Origin: Saccoglossus kowalevskii
Taxonomy: Eukaryota; Hemichordata; Enteropneusta; Harrimaniidae
Direction: 5' to 3'
Assembly (NCBI RefSeq): GCF_000003605.2
Contig: NW_003105101.1
Coordinates: forward strand, 328,521 to 376,291
Length of the DNA stretch: 47,771 nucleotides
The notes under the pieces are model-generated. The model was not told the origin of the DNA. It saw nothing but the letters and a program-made list of their open reading frames with translations, and made no database searches. The position numbers and the translations under genes were made by a program. Below are positions 37,355-47,771 of the stretch, piece by piece. The number at the start of each line of letters is the position of its first letter. Position 1 is the stretch's first letter.

Positions 37355-38089
37355 ATCACATTTAAAGAAAACTAAACCCAACACACATACACGATGTAGT
37401 TTTTCACTTCTCCTGGTGATTTTTTGTCGGTACCAATCAAATTTCAGGAACATCAGATAGTGACTATTCACGGCAGGGTTTATTTCTGCCCAATGTTTAT
37501 CTTCTTGGAAACGGTGATTTTTGCCAACAATGCAAACACAGCTTTGATTGACAGTGTTACCATGACCACCAAAATGAATATTCACTCATTGCATTGCATA
37601 AACTTTACATACACTATTCTGTCAGGCGTTAGTGGAGTCTGATGCAGTTTGGCCTGTGAGGGCGCCACTCACACCTACATGTCAGGCTATGCATTCACCT
37701 GGTGATCATATAGAAATGTTTACTTGTTACCTGTGTTATTTCGTTCTTGGTTCAACAACAAACTTGTTGCAATCAAGGAAGGTGTCTGGATTAAACCCAA
37801 AATTACCCAAACATGCAAATGACCTGGGAAGTAATCCAAAAATTAAGATGAATTGCCTTGGTGCCCATGACTGTTGCTATGTGTGACTGTAGGGAGCTTC
37901 TTGAAGGAACAAACCCATCTGTTTTTCTTTGTTTTTACAAGTAATCTTTTTACTGCTTATAAAATTCACCAAATTGTACATTAGTAATAACTATTAGTAA
38001 TATGTTTTTGACAATCTGTGTCTGATTGTCTTTGGTGTGCCAAGTAATGAGCCCAACTAGTTTGGTCATGAGTAAATCCCTGTATGTCA

Positions 38090-38880
38090 GTAACATCTCA
38101 TATCATTCAAGGAAGGCACCTGAAGCTAAACTTGAAACTTACCTAAAGGTACAAGGTGGCCCAGGAAGATGACTAGATTTAAAACTGTGACTTGTCAAGA
38201 AGTGCATTGTGGCCTAGGGAAGACGTCTAAACCTGAGATTTAACCAAAGGTTACTGGAACTAAACCTGAAACTTGATCAGAAATGCAAGGTGCCCCATGA
38301 AGGTGACTGGAGCTAAACCTGAGTCTTACCAAGATGTGCAATGTGGCCTGAGAAGGCATCTATAGCTCGACCTGAACGTATCCAAAAGAACAAGATGGCA
38401 AATGAATGTGACTTGAGCTAAAGCTGAGACTTACCGAGATGTGCAATGTGCCCTGAGAAGGCATCTATAGCTCGACCTGAACGCATCCAAAGGAACAAGA
38501 TGGCCCATGTGACTGGAGCTACGGCTGAGATTTACCAAGATGTGCAATGTGCCTTGAGAAAGCATCTATAGCTCGATCTGAACGTATCCAAAGGAACAAG
38601 ATGGCCCATGAAGGTGACTGTAGCTAAACCTGAGTCTTACCAAGATGTGCAAGGTGGCCTGAGAAGGCATCTTTATCTCGACCTGAACGTATCCAAAGGA
38701 ACAAGATGGCCCATGAAATTGACTGGAGCTAAACCTGAGACTTACCCATAGATGCAGTGTTAGCCCACAGGACAGGAGCTAAACCACATATATACATATG
38801 CATATATGAAATGTGGTCGAGGAAGGCGTATGGAGCCAAACCTGAGACTTATTCAGAGGTGCAAGGTAGCCCAGGGAGGT
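38090..38880. repeat. Degenerate tandem repeat of about 105 bp, five to seven units
   Basis: GATGTGCAATGTGGCCTGAG-like phrases start at 38333, 38438, 38539 and 38644, each followed by GGCATCTATAGCTCGACCTG and a GGCCCATGAAGGTGACTGGA-type segment. Flanking units are more diverged. Confidence 0.85.
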
Positions 38881-40808
38881 TTATTGGGATCGAAGGTGAG
38901 ACTTATCAGCAGTAAAATTTATGCGATTCCAAATCTGTATTCTGGTTATGCCAGGAAAGATTTCATTCAAACTTGGCACATGCATTGATTCGAAAATCAT
39001 GGGAACTTGTTGCACGTCTTTACATTACATGGATTCCTTTGGAAATGGTCGATTAGTGGCTGTATTGTTTTCGAAAACGCCGTTCAGAACGTACTACTAT
39101 ATCTGACATGCCTGATTCGATTACATAGATAGCTGATTAACAAATTGTCATCGTTAAAGATAGGATTCTACCATTACACAACAGGGTATAATATGTAAAT
39201 AACAATATTTAATTTCACTTCACGTTTTTCTATTTCAGAATTTGTGAATAATTATTTATTATATTTCATTGTATTCATTTATTGTAAACGTCAAAGCTTT
39301 CTAAAGATTTCAACTACTTTTACATACTTTTTGTGTTCATATAGGATTTAAAAGATGGATTATATGAATGTTTCCATGGAAACATTGTAGGGCTCATAAA
39401 TTTTCCGCGTTTTGTTTTGTTGTGTCCATCCGTTATAACTGTACTTGTTTAAACTGCTTGTAAAGTTGCAATGTCGTTGACAAAAATATAATCTTCCGAC
39501 AGTATTTTCCAAAATGGTTTACATGCAATCACATATTACTATAATAGGGTATTTATTACATTTTGTGCTGTGTTGAAGTGTCACCCATAATTAGAGATTA
39601 TAAACGGCAAGCGAGGGCAGCGAATATACGACCTCTTTGGGTAGAATTAGCATATTTGGCGGCAGATGATAACCGAGCGTACGCTAACTATGTGACTAAC
39701 CACTGTCCCGTGTTGAAGGACGGTGGACTAACCAGGTCATAATACTAACTCCAGTCATGATACATTTCATTCCACAAAATGATATTAGTTTGTATAATGA
39801 ATATTCAAGTAGAAGTGATTTATAGCTGTCCTATTCTGGTCACATCAATGTGATTACACATCCAGAGAAATTGAATTGATCGCACGCATATTGTTCACAT
39901 CAGACTAATCCCATGAAATTGAAGACGAGAATTATTGAATATTCAATTTGAAACCAGATGTGTCTTTTCACACATTCTGATTGTGTCTGATCAGACCTAC
40001 CTTAATTTAGATCATTATATTTTGAGTGAAAATGCTATCTTTTTGAGGTCCGCTGAATTGGATGTATCTATGTATAACGACCCCGAGAAGTTATCAAAAG
40101 CCAAGTAATATAAGGGAGTGTTATAAAAGTGTGTCTTATTTCTGAATAATATAAATTGAATGGTTTATATTTTTTACTTTTACATTTGCAAAATATTTTA
40201 TTCATGTCTTGTGATTCTTTATAAACTAATAGATCGGCGTGTATTATTTATTGTGTTGCAATAATCCAGAAGAGTGTAGCATTAAATATATGAATTGTCG
40301 AAATACACTTGATAGAATCAAAGACTTGGCAGAATAAACCAATCTCTCTTACTATGCCAGCATGCTCGTCTATTTGCTTCGTTGGAAATAGTGTGATTGC
40401 TCAACGGGGGAGAAGCAAAGATGTTATCGAGTTCGTTATTGTTTAATGTGTTCGTTATTTATTATAAATAAAATTTTAAAAATACAGAAATAAAAGACAT
40501 ACTACGTCTATTGTTTATGTTTCCCATGATTATTTCATTTGGTATGTGCGTTGTTTTATGTTGTGGGTCTTTTATAATAGCATTAGTAGTAGGTCCGTGG
40601 TTGTGGCAATTCTTGATAAATGTTCTACAGATTATTTTTATCAATATACTTAATGTAAATACGTATTTGTTCCTGTATTCGTTTTTTTTTTTCGGTTTTA
40701 AACATATATATAATGCTTAACGTTTTAATTCTATATATGTATTTTTGAATTATAGGGCAGCTGGTATTTTTTTTTAATACAGTTTTCTCTCATTAAGAAG
40801 CCTTGAGT
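38881..40808. other. Featureless intergenic sequence
   Basis: AT-rich. I see no exon, repeat array or recognised element. Confidence 0.5.
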
Positions 40809-40983
40809 GGCGGCGGCACTGAAACCCTTTGTATCATCAAAATTTGACGCTCAAAATGCAGGAAATAGCGTTTCAGAAGGTCTAGATTTCTAAATTTTTA
40901 AGGGGGAGCATGTGGGGTCGCGCCATCGGCGCAAGATTAGTGAGCAGATATTGCCCCTCCATGCAAAGTTTCGTGCTGCCGCC
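40809..40983. mobile_element. 175-bp interspersed repeat with GC-rich terminal inverted repeats
   Basis: It starts GGCGGCGGCACTGAAAC and ends with the inverse of GGCGGCAGCACGAAAC. The interior (CTCAAAATGCAGGAAATAGC, GGGGGAGCATG, CGCGCCATCGGCGCAA) resembles a repeat phrase I recall from several marine invertebrate genomes. Its class is uncertain. Confidence 0.55.
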
Positions 40984-41454
40984 TGTGGTCTTGGTATACA
41001 AATTTGCCTAAATTAATCAACATTAAAGGGCGGCAGTCGCAGGGCCGCGTCCTGTTCGATATGGGACTCATAGCGACGTATACAACGCGTGTAAAATACA
41101 TTCATGTTTATTTACATGAAATTCGAACACGCGCTGCGCGACGACCACCGCGCTTTAAGGCATTCACACCAATTCGCACCACAAAGAGAACTTGGAATAC
41201 ACTGATGGTAGTGCATTCTCCGTTATTTCACTTACGAGACAGTAACACCACGCTAATTAGAAGGGTACCTCCAGTTAAGTCTAATCTCACAACAAATTTA
41301 CTTTTTGGATTAAAATTACAATGGATAACAAAAGATAGATTAACATTGTAAACAACATAAACAATAGTGTCTCATGATTCTTTGGTGCAATCTCTGGGTT
41401 TGGAAGGTTCCCCTTTAAGTTTCTCCGTGAAATAAATATTTACATATTTATTTA
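40984..41454. other. GC-richer stretch with an unassigned open frame
   Basis: A + frame of 115 codons (41004-41351) is rich in Arg/Thr. It has no start context or domain I recognise. It may be a decayed element fragment. Confidence 0.3.
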
Positions 41455-41999
41455 AACTTTGAAAGTGTATATTTCAACTTTAGAAGTGTATATTTCAACT
41501 TTGAAAGTGTGTATTTCAACTTTGAAAGTGTATATTTCAACTTTGAAAGTGTATACTTCAACTTTGAAAGTGTGTATTTCAACTTTGAAAGTGTATATTT
41601 CAACTTTGAAGGTGTGTATTTCAACTTTGAAAGTGTATACTTCAACTTTGAAAGTGTATATTTCAACTTTGAAAGTGTGTATTTCAACTTTGAAAGTGTA
41701 TATTTCAACTTTGAAAGTGTATATTTCAACTTTGAAAGTGTATATTTCAACTTTGAAAGTGTATATTTCAACTTTGAAAGTGTGTATTTCAACTTTGAAA
41801 GTGTGTATTTAAACTTTGAAAGTGTGTATTTCAACTTTGAAAGTGTATATTTCAACTTTGAAAATGTGTATTTCAACTTTGAAAGTGTGTATTTCAACTT
41901 TGAAAGTGTATATTTCAACTTTGAAAGTGTGTATTTCAACTTTGAAAGTGTATATTTCAACTTTGAAAGTGTATATTTCAACTTGGAAAGTGTATATGT
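41455..41999. repeat. 21-bp satellite, about 26 copies
   Basis: The unit is TTTGAAAGTGTATATTTCAAC with T/G variation at TGTATA/TGTGTA. Each unit contains TTGAAA...TTTCAA inverse arms. A period divisible by three leaves frames open on both strands, giving spurious 7-residue peptide repeats. It directly abuts the LINE fragment. Confidence 0.97.
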
Positions 42000-42031
42000 A
42001 TGTACATGTATATATAAGACTAAGACTAAGT

Positions 42032-42515
42032 GCACATAAACTAATCATTGAATCTGGAAGACACCAAAAACCAAAAATAAAAATTTATAGAAAATGTGCA
42101 AAATGTAATATTACTGAAGATGAGCTACACTTTTTCACATCATGTATTGAGGCCAGAGTAAGATTATACACAAAATTTTCAGAATCAATTAAAAATTGTG
42201 GTCAAGCAAATAACTTGTTTACATCTTAAATGCTGAGAACAGACCATTGATAAAGGAATTAATTGAATACATAAAACAGCATATACGAAAAGAAAACATT
42301 ATTATCAATGTTAAACAAAAACTCATGGAAATGTAATATATTTTAATTTTTATCTTCAAGTACCAGTAATATTTCTTTACTGTATCTTTATGATAAGTAT
42401 AGTTTTAGTTTTTTAGAATAGTTTGTTATACCTTTATTACATTTGTATTCACCTAAATTGAATTTCTTTCAATATGGTTGTAATAAAGAATTATCTTATC
42501 TTCAAGTTATCTTAT
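42032..42515 (+). mobile_element. LINE (non-LTR retrotransposon) 3' end: C-terminal CCHC fragment plus 3' UTR
   Basis: The frame 42032-42229 reads HKLIIESGRH, then KCAKCNITEDELHFFTSC, a C-x2-C-x7-H-x4-C motif typical of the C-terminus of LINE reverse-transcriptase proteins. It ends with TAA. An A/T-rich 3' UTR ends AATAAAGAATTATCTTATCT with TTATC-type repeats, as at many LINE 3' ends. The element is 5'-truncated; the reverse transcriptase and endonuclease are absent. Confidence 0.65.
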
Positions 42516-42516
42516 A

Positions 42517-42561
42517 CTAAAAACAAATAATTACTGAATTTCAGTAATTATTTGTTTTTAG
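42517..42561. repeat. Perfect 45-bp palindrome
   Basis: CTAAAAACAAATAATTACTG + AA is followed by one T and its exact inverse, a 22-bp arm on each side. It lies immediately after the LINE tail. Confidence 0.95.
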
Positions 42562-42897
42562 CTTTGTGCTGTTAGGTAATGGAACAAAATTAATTTCGAG
42601 TTTCAATAAACGTATAATACACTTTTTCTAAATTGTAAAGGGCAGAAGTCTTTGACATGTTATTAAATTATTAGTATTGTTTATTTTACTTTATACTGAC
42701 AGGCAACCTCAAAAAGTGTTTTCCAATTAAGTTGTGAGCCACGACCAGTGTCAACAAGCTTTGCAAAATCTCGTAAAACGCGTGAGTATGTAGTCGTATT
42801 CAAGTACAATGCGTGAAATTCCGGGTTCTGAAATGCTAATGATCTTTCATATTGTGTGTTATCCGATACGTCCCGAAGAACTGCTTGTATGTTAAAC

Positions 42898-43038
42898 TAC
42901 CCACAATGCATTTGTATAACCCCTGTGACGTCATTCCTGTATTTTGGTTCGCAGCTGTGTTGACGTTGGTCAAAACAGAGAGCTATTAACAAAATACTGC
43001 GTCAAGCAAACCACAAACTGTCTCGCAATCCGTACAAG
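42898..43038 (+). promoter_or_regulatory. Possible promoter and non-coding first exon of another gene
   Basis: TACCCACAATGCATT (42898-42912) fits the STAF/ZNF143 consensus. A perfect CRE palindrome TGACGTCA lies at 42926-42933. CpG density is higher than around it, and a donor-like CAAG|GTAAAA occurs at 43039. The combination is promoter-like, but no coding exon downstream was recognised. Confidence 0.35.
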
Positions 43039-43059
43039 GTAAAAATTCCTTTTATAAGG

Positions 43060-45703
43060 GGTATTTCCTATGCTGTTTCGTCAAATTTGGGGTTGCGCAT
43101 GTTGCGCAGAATGTTTTTTTTTTGAGTCTGTAAACCTTGATGCGTATGAGGTTTTGATATGGAAGTTCAGGCAAAGACGCGAAGTTCACTTCGTCTGGTG
43201 TAATTGTTTGCTCGTTTTCACGTTTTTGTGTCGCATTTCGAATTTTGTGCATCGTATCGACCGCTGTAATCGTCCTAAATTTATGTGAAACCTCATAATC
43301 AGTTGGCATTTATTAATTTTAGTAGAAATCATTTGCAATAGTTTTGTGGTTCGTCTTCATGTTTTTATGAAATATGCTAATATCATGCAAATAATCCCTG
43401 TAGAGCATGGACCCCGCTACCGCCGGATGCAGGGAATAACTGTTATTGACACGGAAACATTTTTTTCATTAATGCCCAGTTTTATTTAAAAAGTGTTTTA
43501 ACAATAATAATTTCCCGTTATATAAACTTCCCTTCATAACTTTAGGTCGTGACCACCATTTGTCGTAACAGGGGTTATGCTTTATGGTGACAGTGTATTG
43601 AGGCACCACAACTAAAACGCTGAATACATGTTAATAAGTAAACAATCACCTCAATACTAGTGAAAAATAATTTCTTACAATAGATATTTCTGTTGAAGAA
43701 ATCATGCATCTCTATATATATTTTTATAGATATATACTATCATTAGAACTTTTTGCTTTTCTTGAGCTGTGTGAGTATATTGACAATTGGTAATCCTCGT
43801 TTTGTAAATATTCTCTAAGTCAAGCCTACGTCAAAATCCTCCAAACATTGCCAGAAACCAATCACAGACTAGCTTAAACAATAGCTTTCCCTGACAATAA
43901 TACTTTATTACCTTATACTTTATTACGATAATACGTTATTTCCTCCACGCTAACTTGAAAAATCTTTTGTTTTTGTCTCGTTTCCGTTCCGGTCTGTCTT
44001 AGAGAATACCGGTAGTTGATCACAATGTCCATTGCATGTACATGTCTACCAAAAGGGCTCCATGTGTCATCTATATGTCAATTTCAAAGCAGTATGACTG
44101 AAAATACATACTGTCAAAATGTAGTAATTATAAACTTGGATGAATACCATAAAAAAACAGTCATATGGCACGGTGCACACCTCACAGTGTCTGCATGAGC
44201 ATGTAACAAAATTTGAATACAATCTCTAAGAAACATTTTGGACATTTGATAATATCACAAAACAACACAACCTATGGTATTATCTATGAGTATAGGCCAA
44301 ACTTTCAACTGACTCAGGCAATGTATTAGTGAGGAATCGGCATGGTCATGTACAAAACAAAGTCAGCCATTTTGTCTGAATCTTGAAAACCGTATGATGT
44401 GCACCTGTAACCTAACATTGAATGAATTGATCTGTTAACACATTGTCTGCTAAAAGACTCTACAGATACTGTAAAACGGGAACTTATTTGAGTAGTAGTA
44501 ACATTTTCATATCTGGAGCACTATTACTGATAAAGACATTAAACCAGTCCTTTATTGAAGCCATAACACACTAGATCTGATAAATATATTTTTTGTTTAT
44601 ATTTGGTCATGTAACTTCATTAAAAATGCATATATATCATATCCGTAACTATTACAGATAGAGACAATCAACCAGTGCTTGTAAAAAAAGATGTTGGGAA
44701 ATTTACTATTTCTGATGGCTTTTTTGTTTTGTGAGAAAATTCAATTTAATGGAGCTCTTGTTGTGCATTGTTGTGCTGACATCTCCCATGATGATATCAC
44801 TTTGTGTACATAAAAAATGATTGATTTCAAACAAATAACAAGAAAATAATGTTTGATTTTGAAAAAAAATTTGCTTTGGGAAGCATAACAAAAAATATAT
44901 CGATATCCTTTTTTCGTAAACATGACCTTGCTGTTTAAATTCACTGATATTGTAATTCTTCCTTCTATTTGAAATATAAAGTATGATCTGTGACGTGCTG
45001 TTTACCAAATCACACTCTTATTGGATTATTGAAGCATTTTCTTCAAAACTCCATGCCTCCGGCAGTGTGGTGCCTTTGTTACAGTGAATGCCCTGTACCA
45101 TTAATATCATATTTATTCCAATTGACATTAGGTGGCTATTTGATACGTGTATGGCAAATATTGGAATGTTATTATTTAAGTTGAACAATCAATTCTGGCA
45201 TTGTAGGCTATTAAGGGAAATCACATAATTATTGCCTAACAGAGTAATATACATTGTTGTTAATATCAAGTTATACTTGGTAGATAAGGTGACATTTCAA
45301 AAAAAATTTTCATATACATACTGCGTTGTAGCAAAATGAAGAATTCTGTTATTTATTTAAACATGCAGTGACCTTATTGTGTTACTGTGAAACAAATTTA
45401 TTGAATAAAAAAAATAGAATAGAATAAAATAAAATATTTGCTTATATTGGCACCATAAAGACAAAGTTTATAGCAGTGTATGGCTGTTATTCACACCTTT
45501 AGCAGGGTTTACACTAGTGTCTCGGCAAGATGAGTCCCACTTACAAAATTCTAAGAAATTGAAATTTGACCCTGGATAACTTAATTAGACATTGGACCTC
45601 AGCTTGCCTGAAACACTGGGTTTCTCTTCAATAATTGGAGTCCAGGAAGCAAAATATGGGGTTAACGCATTCCCTGTTTAGTATGTATGTAATATATTAA
45701 AAA
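43060..45703. other. Intergenic or intronic sequence without recognised gene
   Basis: Short open frames at 43070-43288 (+), 43052-43309 (-) and 44016-44198 (+) have no recognisable domains. A simple A-rich tail (ATAGAATAGAATAAAATAAAAT) at about 45407-45436 may be a retroposed 3' end. Confidence 0.4.
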
Positions 45704-45913
45704 CGGTAGTAGGTAATCATAAGTCATTGGCGATTATTCAATATAACCAGACCCTCTGGTCAATGTCCTTCCTTAGTGTAATATCTTCATCAATAACATT
45801 AGTGTAAGTATAAGTACTCTCATAATAGAACACATTATTCATTACACTGAAGAAAGGCCATTGCTCGGAATGTCTGGTTATATTGAAAATTACGAATAAC
45901 TATGACTACTACC
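45704..45913. repeat. Inverted pair of interspersed-repeat copies
   Basis: The left arm 45704-45782 and right arm 45840-45913 are imperfect inverse copies sharing TTCAATATAACCAGAC, a CATTG core and AGTGTAAT. The consensus CACTGAAGAAGGACATTG plus CGGAA-GTCTGG is a phrase seen in many animal retroelement tails. Confidence 0.7.
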
Positions 45914-45984
45914 ATCTTCTTGCTTTTTTAGCTCCGCTGTCGTCAACTTTACAATTTCAACTTCTTCTTTGAAACCGCAAGTTA

Positions 45985-46330
45985 GAATGTTTTCAAATTT
46001 GATATGCAAGTACCTTGAATGGTTCTTTCTCAGATTTGTTCATTTCATGTCAAAATCTCAAAGTCTCTATTTTTGGTGAATGTTTTTGTCATTTTTGGTG
46101 AAAAGTGATATTTTTGACTTCTTGTTAAAAACCGCCAGTCCAATTGCTTTGATATTACATATATAGGTACTACATGTGGACCTCTCTCAGATTTTTTTCA
46201 TTTCATGATGATATCTTCAATTCTCCAATTTTGGTGAATATTTTTGTCATTTTGTCCGATTGCTTTGATACTATACATATTGTTCATTTTCTAATGATAT
46301 CTGCAGTTCTTTATTTGAAATGTGCATTGC
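45985..46330. repeat. Degenerate duplicated repeat
   Basis: Two diverged units share CTCAGATTT-TTCATTTCATG, TTTTTGGTGAAT-TTTTTGTCATTTT and ATTGCTTTGATA-TA blocks. It looks like an old interspersed repeat. Confidence 0.6.
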
Positions 46331-47479
46331 TAACTTGCGGAGCTACCTCAGCTGACAGACTGCTTGTTTTAAAAATTTTACTGTGCATGTTTCTGTTAAC
46401 ACAATTAATACAGTTCATAGTGTCCATCAGGAAATGCACTTTTAACTAAACCTCATGCATGGCCTTAAAGGTCTGTCTGGGGGTATTTTTATCCTATAAC
46501 AAAACAATAATTTCCAAAATTATATCTCAAGTTATGCTTTTGTTTAAAAACAGTTTTTGAACTTCAATGACAACTGTATTTATTTGGAAATATTTATTGG
46601 TGAGAAATTTGTACTATGAGAAATTACTAGCGGGATGTATGACCTTTTGGGGTTATGTATAAGACTATTTTTCCTTGTCTGCCGCGTTGCGTTGTTCCTT
46701 ACTGCTACTGTGTCTGTATGACTAACAGCATTTTATAATGAACTTGTTTGTTTATTAGCGACTATTGATTTATGTGTCATAATTTGCAAAACAATGAATA
46801 TGAATTTTATGCAATTTTTAAACAATGATGGCTATTACAAATTAGTGGTGTTTGATTTCAGTGGATCAAGTAAAGCATTATAGTCAATAATAATAATAAT
46901 AATTTTTATTTCATCCTTAGAAATACAATCTTCCTATTAGTCTACAGCAATAAACTAATAAAAGAAAGTTGAGTTAGTTAAATGTTAGTTAAATGTCAAT
47001 GTTATTTATGGTCTTGTGTTCAGGCAATTTGCCATTTTCAGTGATGTCTTGTGATAACTGTAAGGATGCCCTGTGAAGAAATTCAATTGATATTTGTGTT
47101 ATCAAATGAAATCCTATACTAGATTTATCATGATTTATGCTGTTTTGACATTTGTTCAGCCACTGGGTCATGCACATTGGAATAATAATTATATGTAAAA
47201 TGTTTTCACTTGAGGTAACTGTATTTTTATGCCAAGATTCTTAAAAACATTAAATTTGCAAAAAATATGTCAAAAGACAAACTTGTATATTTTATGGCTC
47301 CTAATCCTTATTTTATTCATAACTACGTGCAACTTGATGATTGGCTTTGTGAATAATTGATGATTCTGTGATTCATCTAATACATGTACCTACTTTGTGT
47401 ATCAAATCAAGTTGTAGTAAGATCTGATATCAAGGACAAGTTTCACAATAATTTCACTGTGTACACTAATTGTACAGTA
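46331..47479. other. Intergenic sequence
   Basis: Contains an AAT trinucleotide run (46888-46905) followed by TTTTTATTTCATCC, which read on the minus strand looks like a polyadenylation end (GATGAAATAAAAATT). A minus open frame at 46989-47177 ends just upstream of it but has no recognised domain. Confidence 0.4.
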
Positions 47480-47771
47480 CCGTAAAAACCCGCAAATAAG
47501 CGCCACCCTCAATTAAGGTAGCGAGAGGGGAAACATAATTTATAGTTTAATGGAGTTTAGGACTTTCCTCACCAGTTACTAAGCATGCAGTTATGGCAAT
47601 GTATATGTTTTCAGAAAGCTGAGATATAGCAGAGTACGATCATATATGTTTCGTCTTGATATTTGTTCAGGGGATTAAGTTACGATCGTTCCCGTTAACC
47701 TCCTAAACGGAGAGTTTTTTTGCGGGATTGGCCGTTTCTCGGTGTTTCTTTTTTCTATGTTTCTGATCTTT
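47480..47771. mobile_element. Left end of a TA-flanked MITE running off the window
   Basis: TA is followed by CCGTAAAAACCCGCAAATAA and GCGCCACCC. This terminus is related in style to the nested MITE end CCGTAAAATCTG. The right end is not present in the window. Confidence 0.45.

Larger units (their letters stand above)
36416..38089. other. Sequence downstream of MYT1
   Basis: Contains a foldback element (36572-36907) and a hairpin (37264-37354). Open frames here have no recognisable domains. Confidence 0.5.

Noticed and set aside
41448-42048. Up to 195-codon open frames of 7-residue repeats
   Set aside because: They are artefacts of the 21-bp satellite, with open frames on both strands simultaneously.
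46989-47177. Minus-strand frame ending near a poly(A)-like signal
   Set aside because: Only 62 codons, no recognised domain and no supported upstream exon. The poly(A)-like sequence adjoins an AAT microsatellite.

Overview
The window is animal genomic DNA: AT-rich, with long introns, consensus GT-AG splice sites, minisatellites and many small inverted-repeat elements. No bacterial-type gene organisation is present. One gene dominates: the 3' part of a single MYT1/MYT1L/ST18-family (myelin transcription factor 1, neural zinc finger) gene on the + strand. Its coding exons run from 3118 to a stop at 33436. Protein similarity to vertebrate MYT1 family members is high in the fingers, MYT1 domain and C-terminal coiled coil, but the linkers differ. 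That, with the repeat types, suggests a marine invertebrate (hemichordate, echinoderm, cephalochordate or lophotrochozoan). I cannot fix the species from sequence alone. A 50-N gap at 31799-31848 marks this as a draft assembly.

Gene layout: sixteen constitutive coding exons could be joined with every splice phase matching, giving about 1242 codons inside the window. In order they encode the last half of zinc finger 1 plus a long acidic linker (3118-4415), an unrecognised 50-residue exon (6709-6858), finger 2 (11545-11686 and 13142-13182), a 28-nt microexon linker (13501-13528), finger 3 (16044-16106 and 16539-16634), the MYT1 domain (21404-22159), a linker (24765-24857), finger 4 (26725-26787 and 29347-29406), finger 5 (29677-29850), finger 6 (30276-30449), a 30-nt microexon (30605-30634), finger 7 (32437-32591) and the coiled-coil C-terminus (33033-33436). 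Two further phase-compatible cassette exons (20254-20322 and an 18-nt microexon at 20534-20551) lie in the 16635-21403 intron. The start codon, N-terminus and first half of finger 1 lie left of the window.

Introns carry several tandem arrays: 30-bp (15.07-15.93 kb), about 33/34-bp with a 268-bp higher-order period (17.27-18.73 kb), 75-bp (23.73-24.58 kb), 48-bp (28.46-29.13 kb) and about 32-bp (31.70-32.29 kb). They also carry non-autonomous DNA-transposon-like elements. These include a TA-flanked element nested in the last copy of the 75-bp array, where neighbouring copies show the empty site.

From about 33.4 to 36.4 kb is the probable 3' UTR. Beyond it I see no convincing gene. That part holds foldback elements, a 105-bp tandem repeat, a 21-bp satellite next to the 3' end of a LINE, a possible promoter (STAF/ZNF143-like site plus CRE palindrome) near 42.9 kb, and an inverted pair of interspersed-repeat copies at 45.7-45.9 kb.
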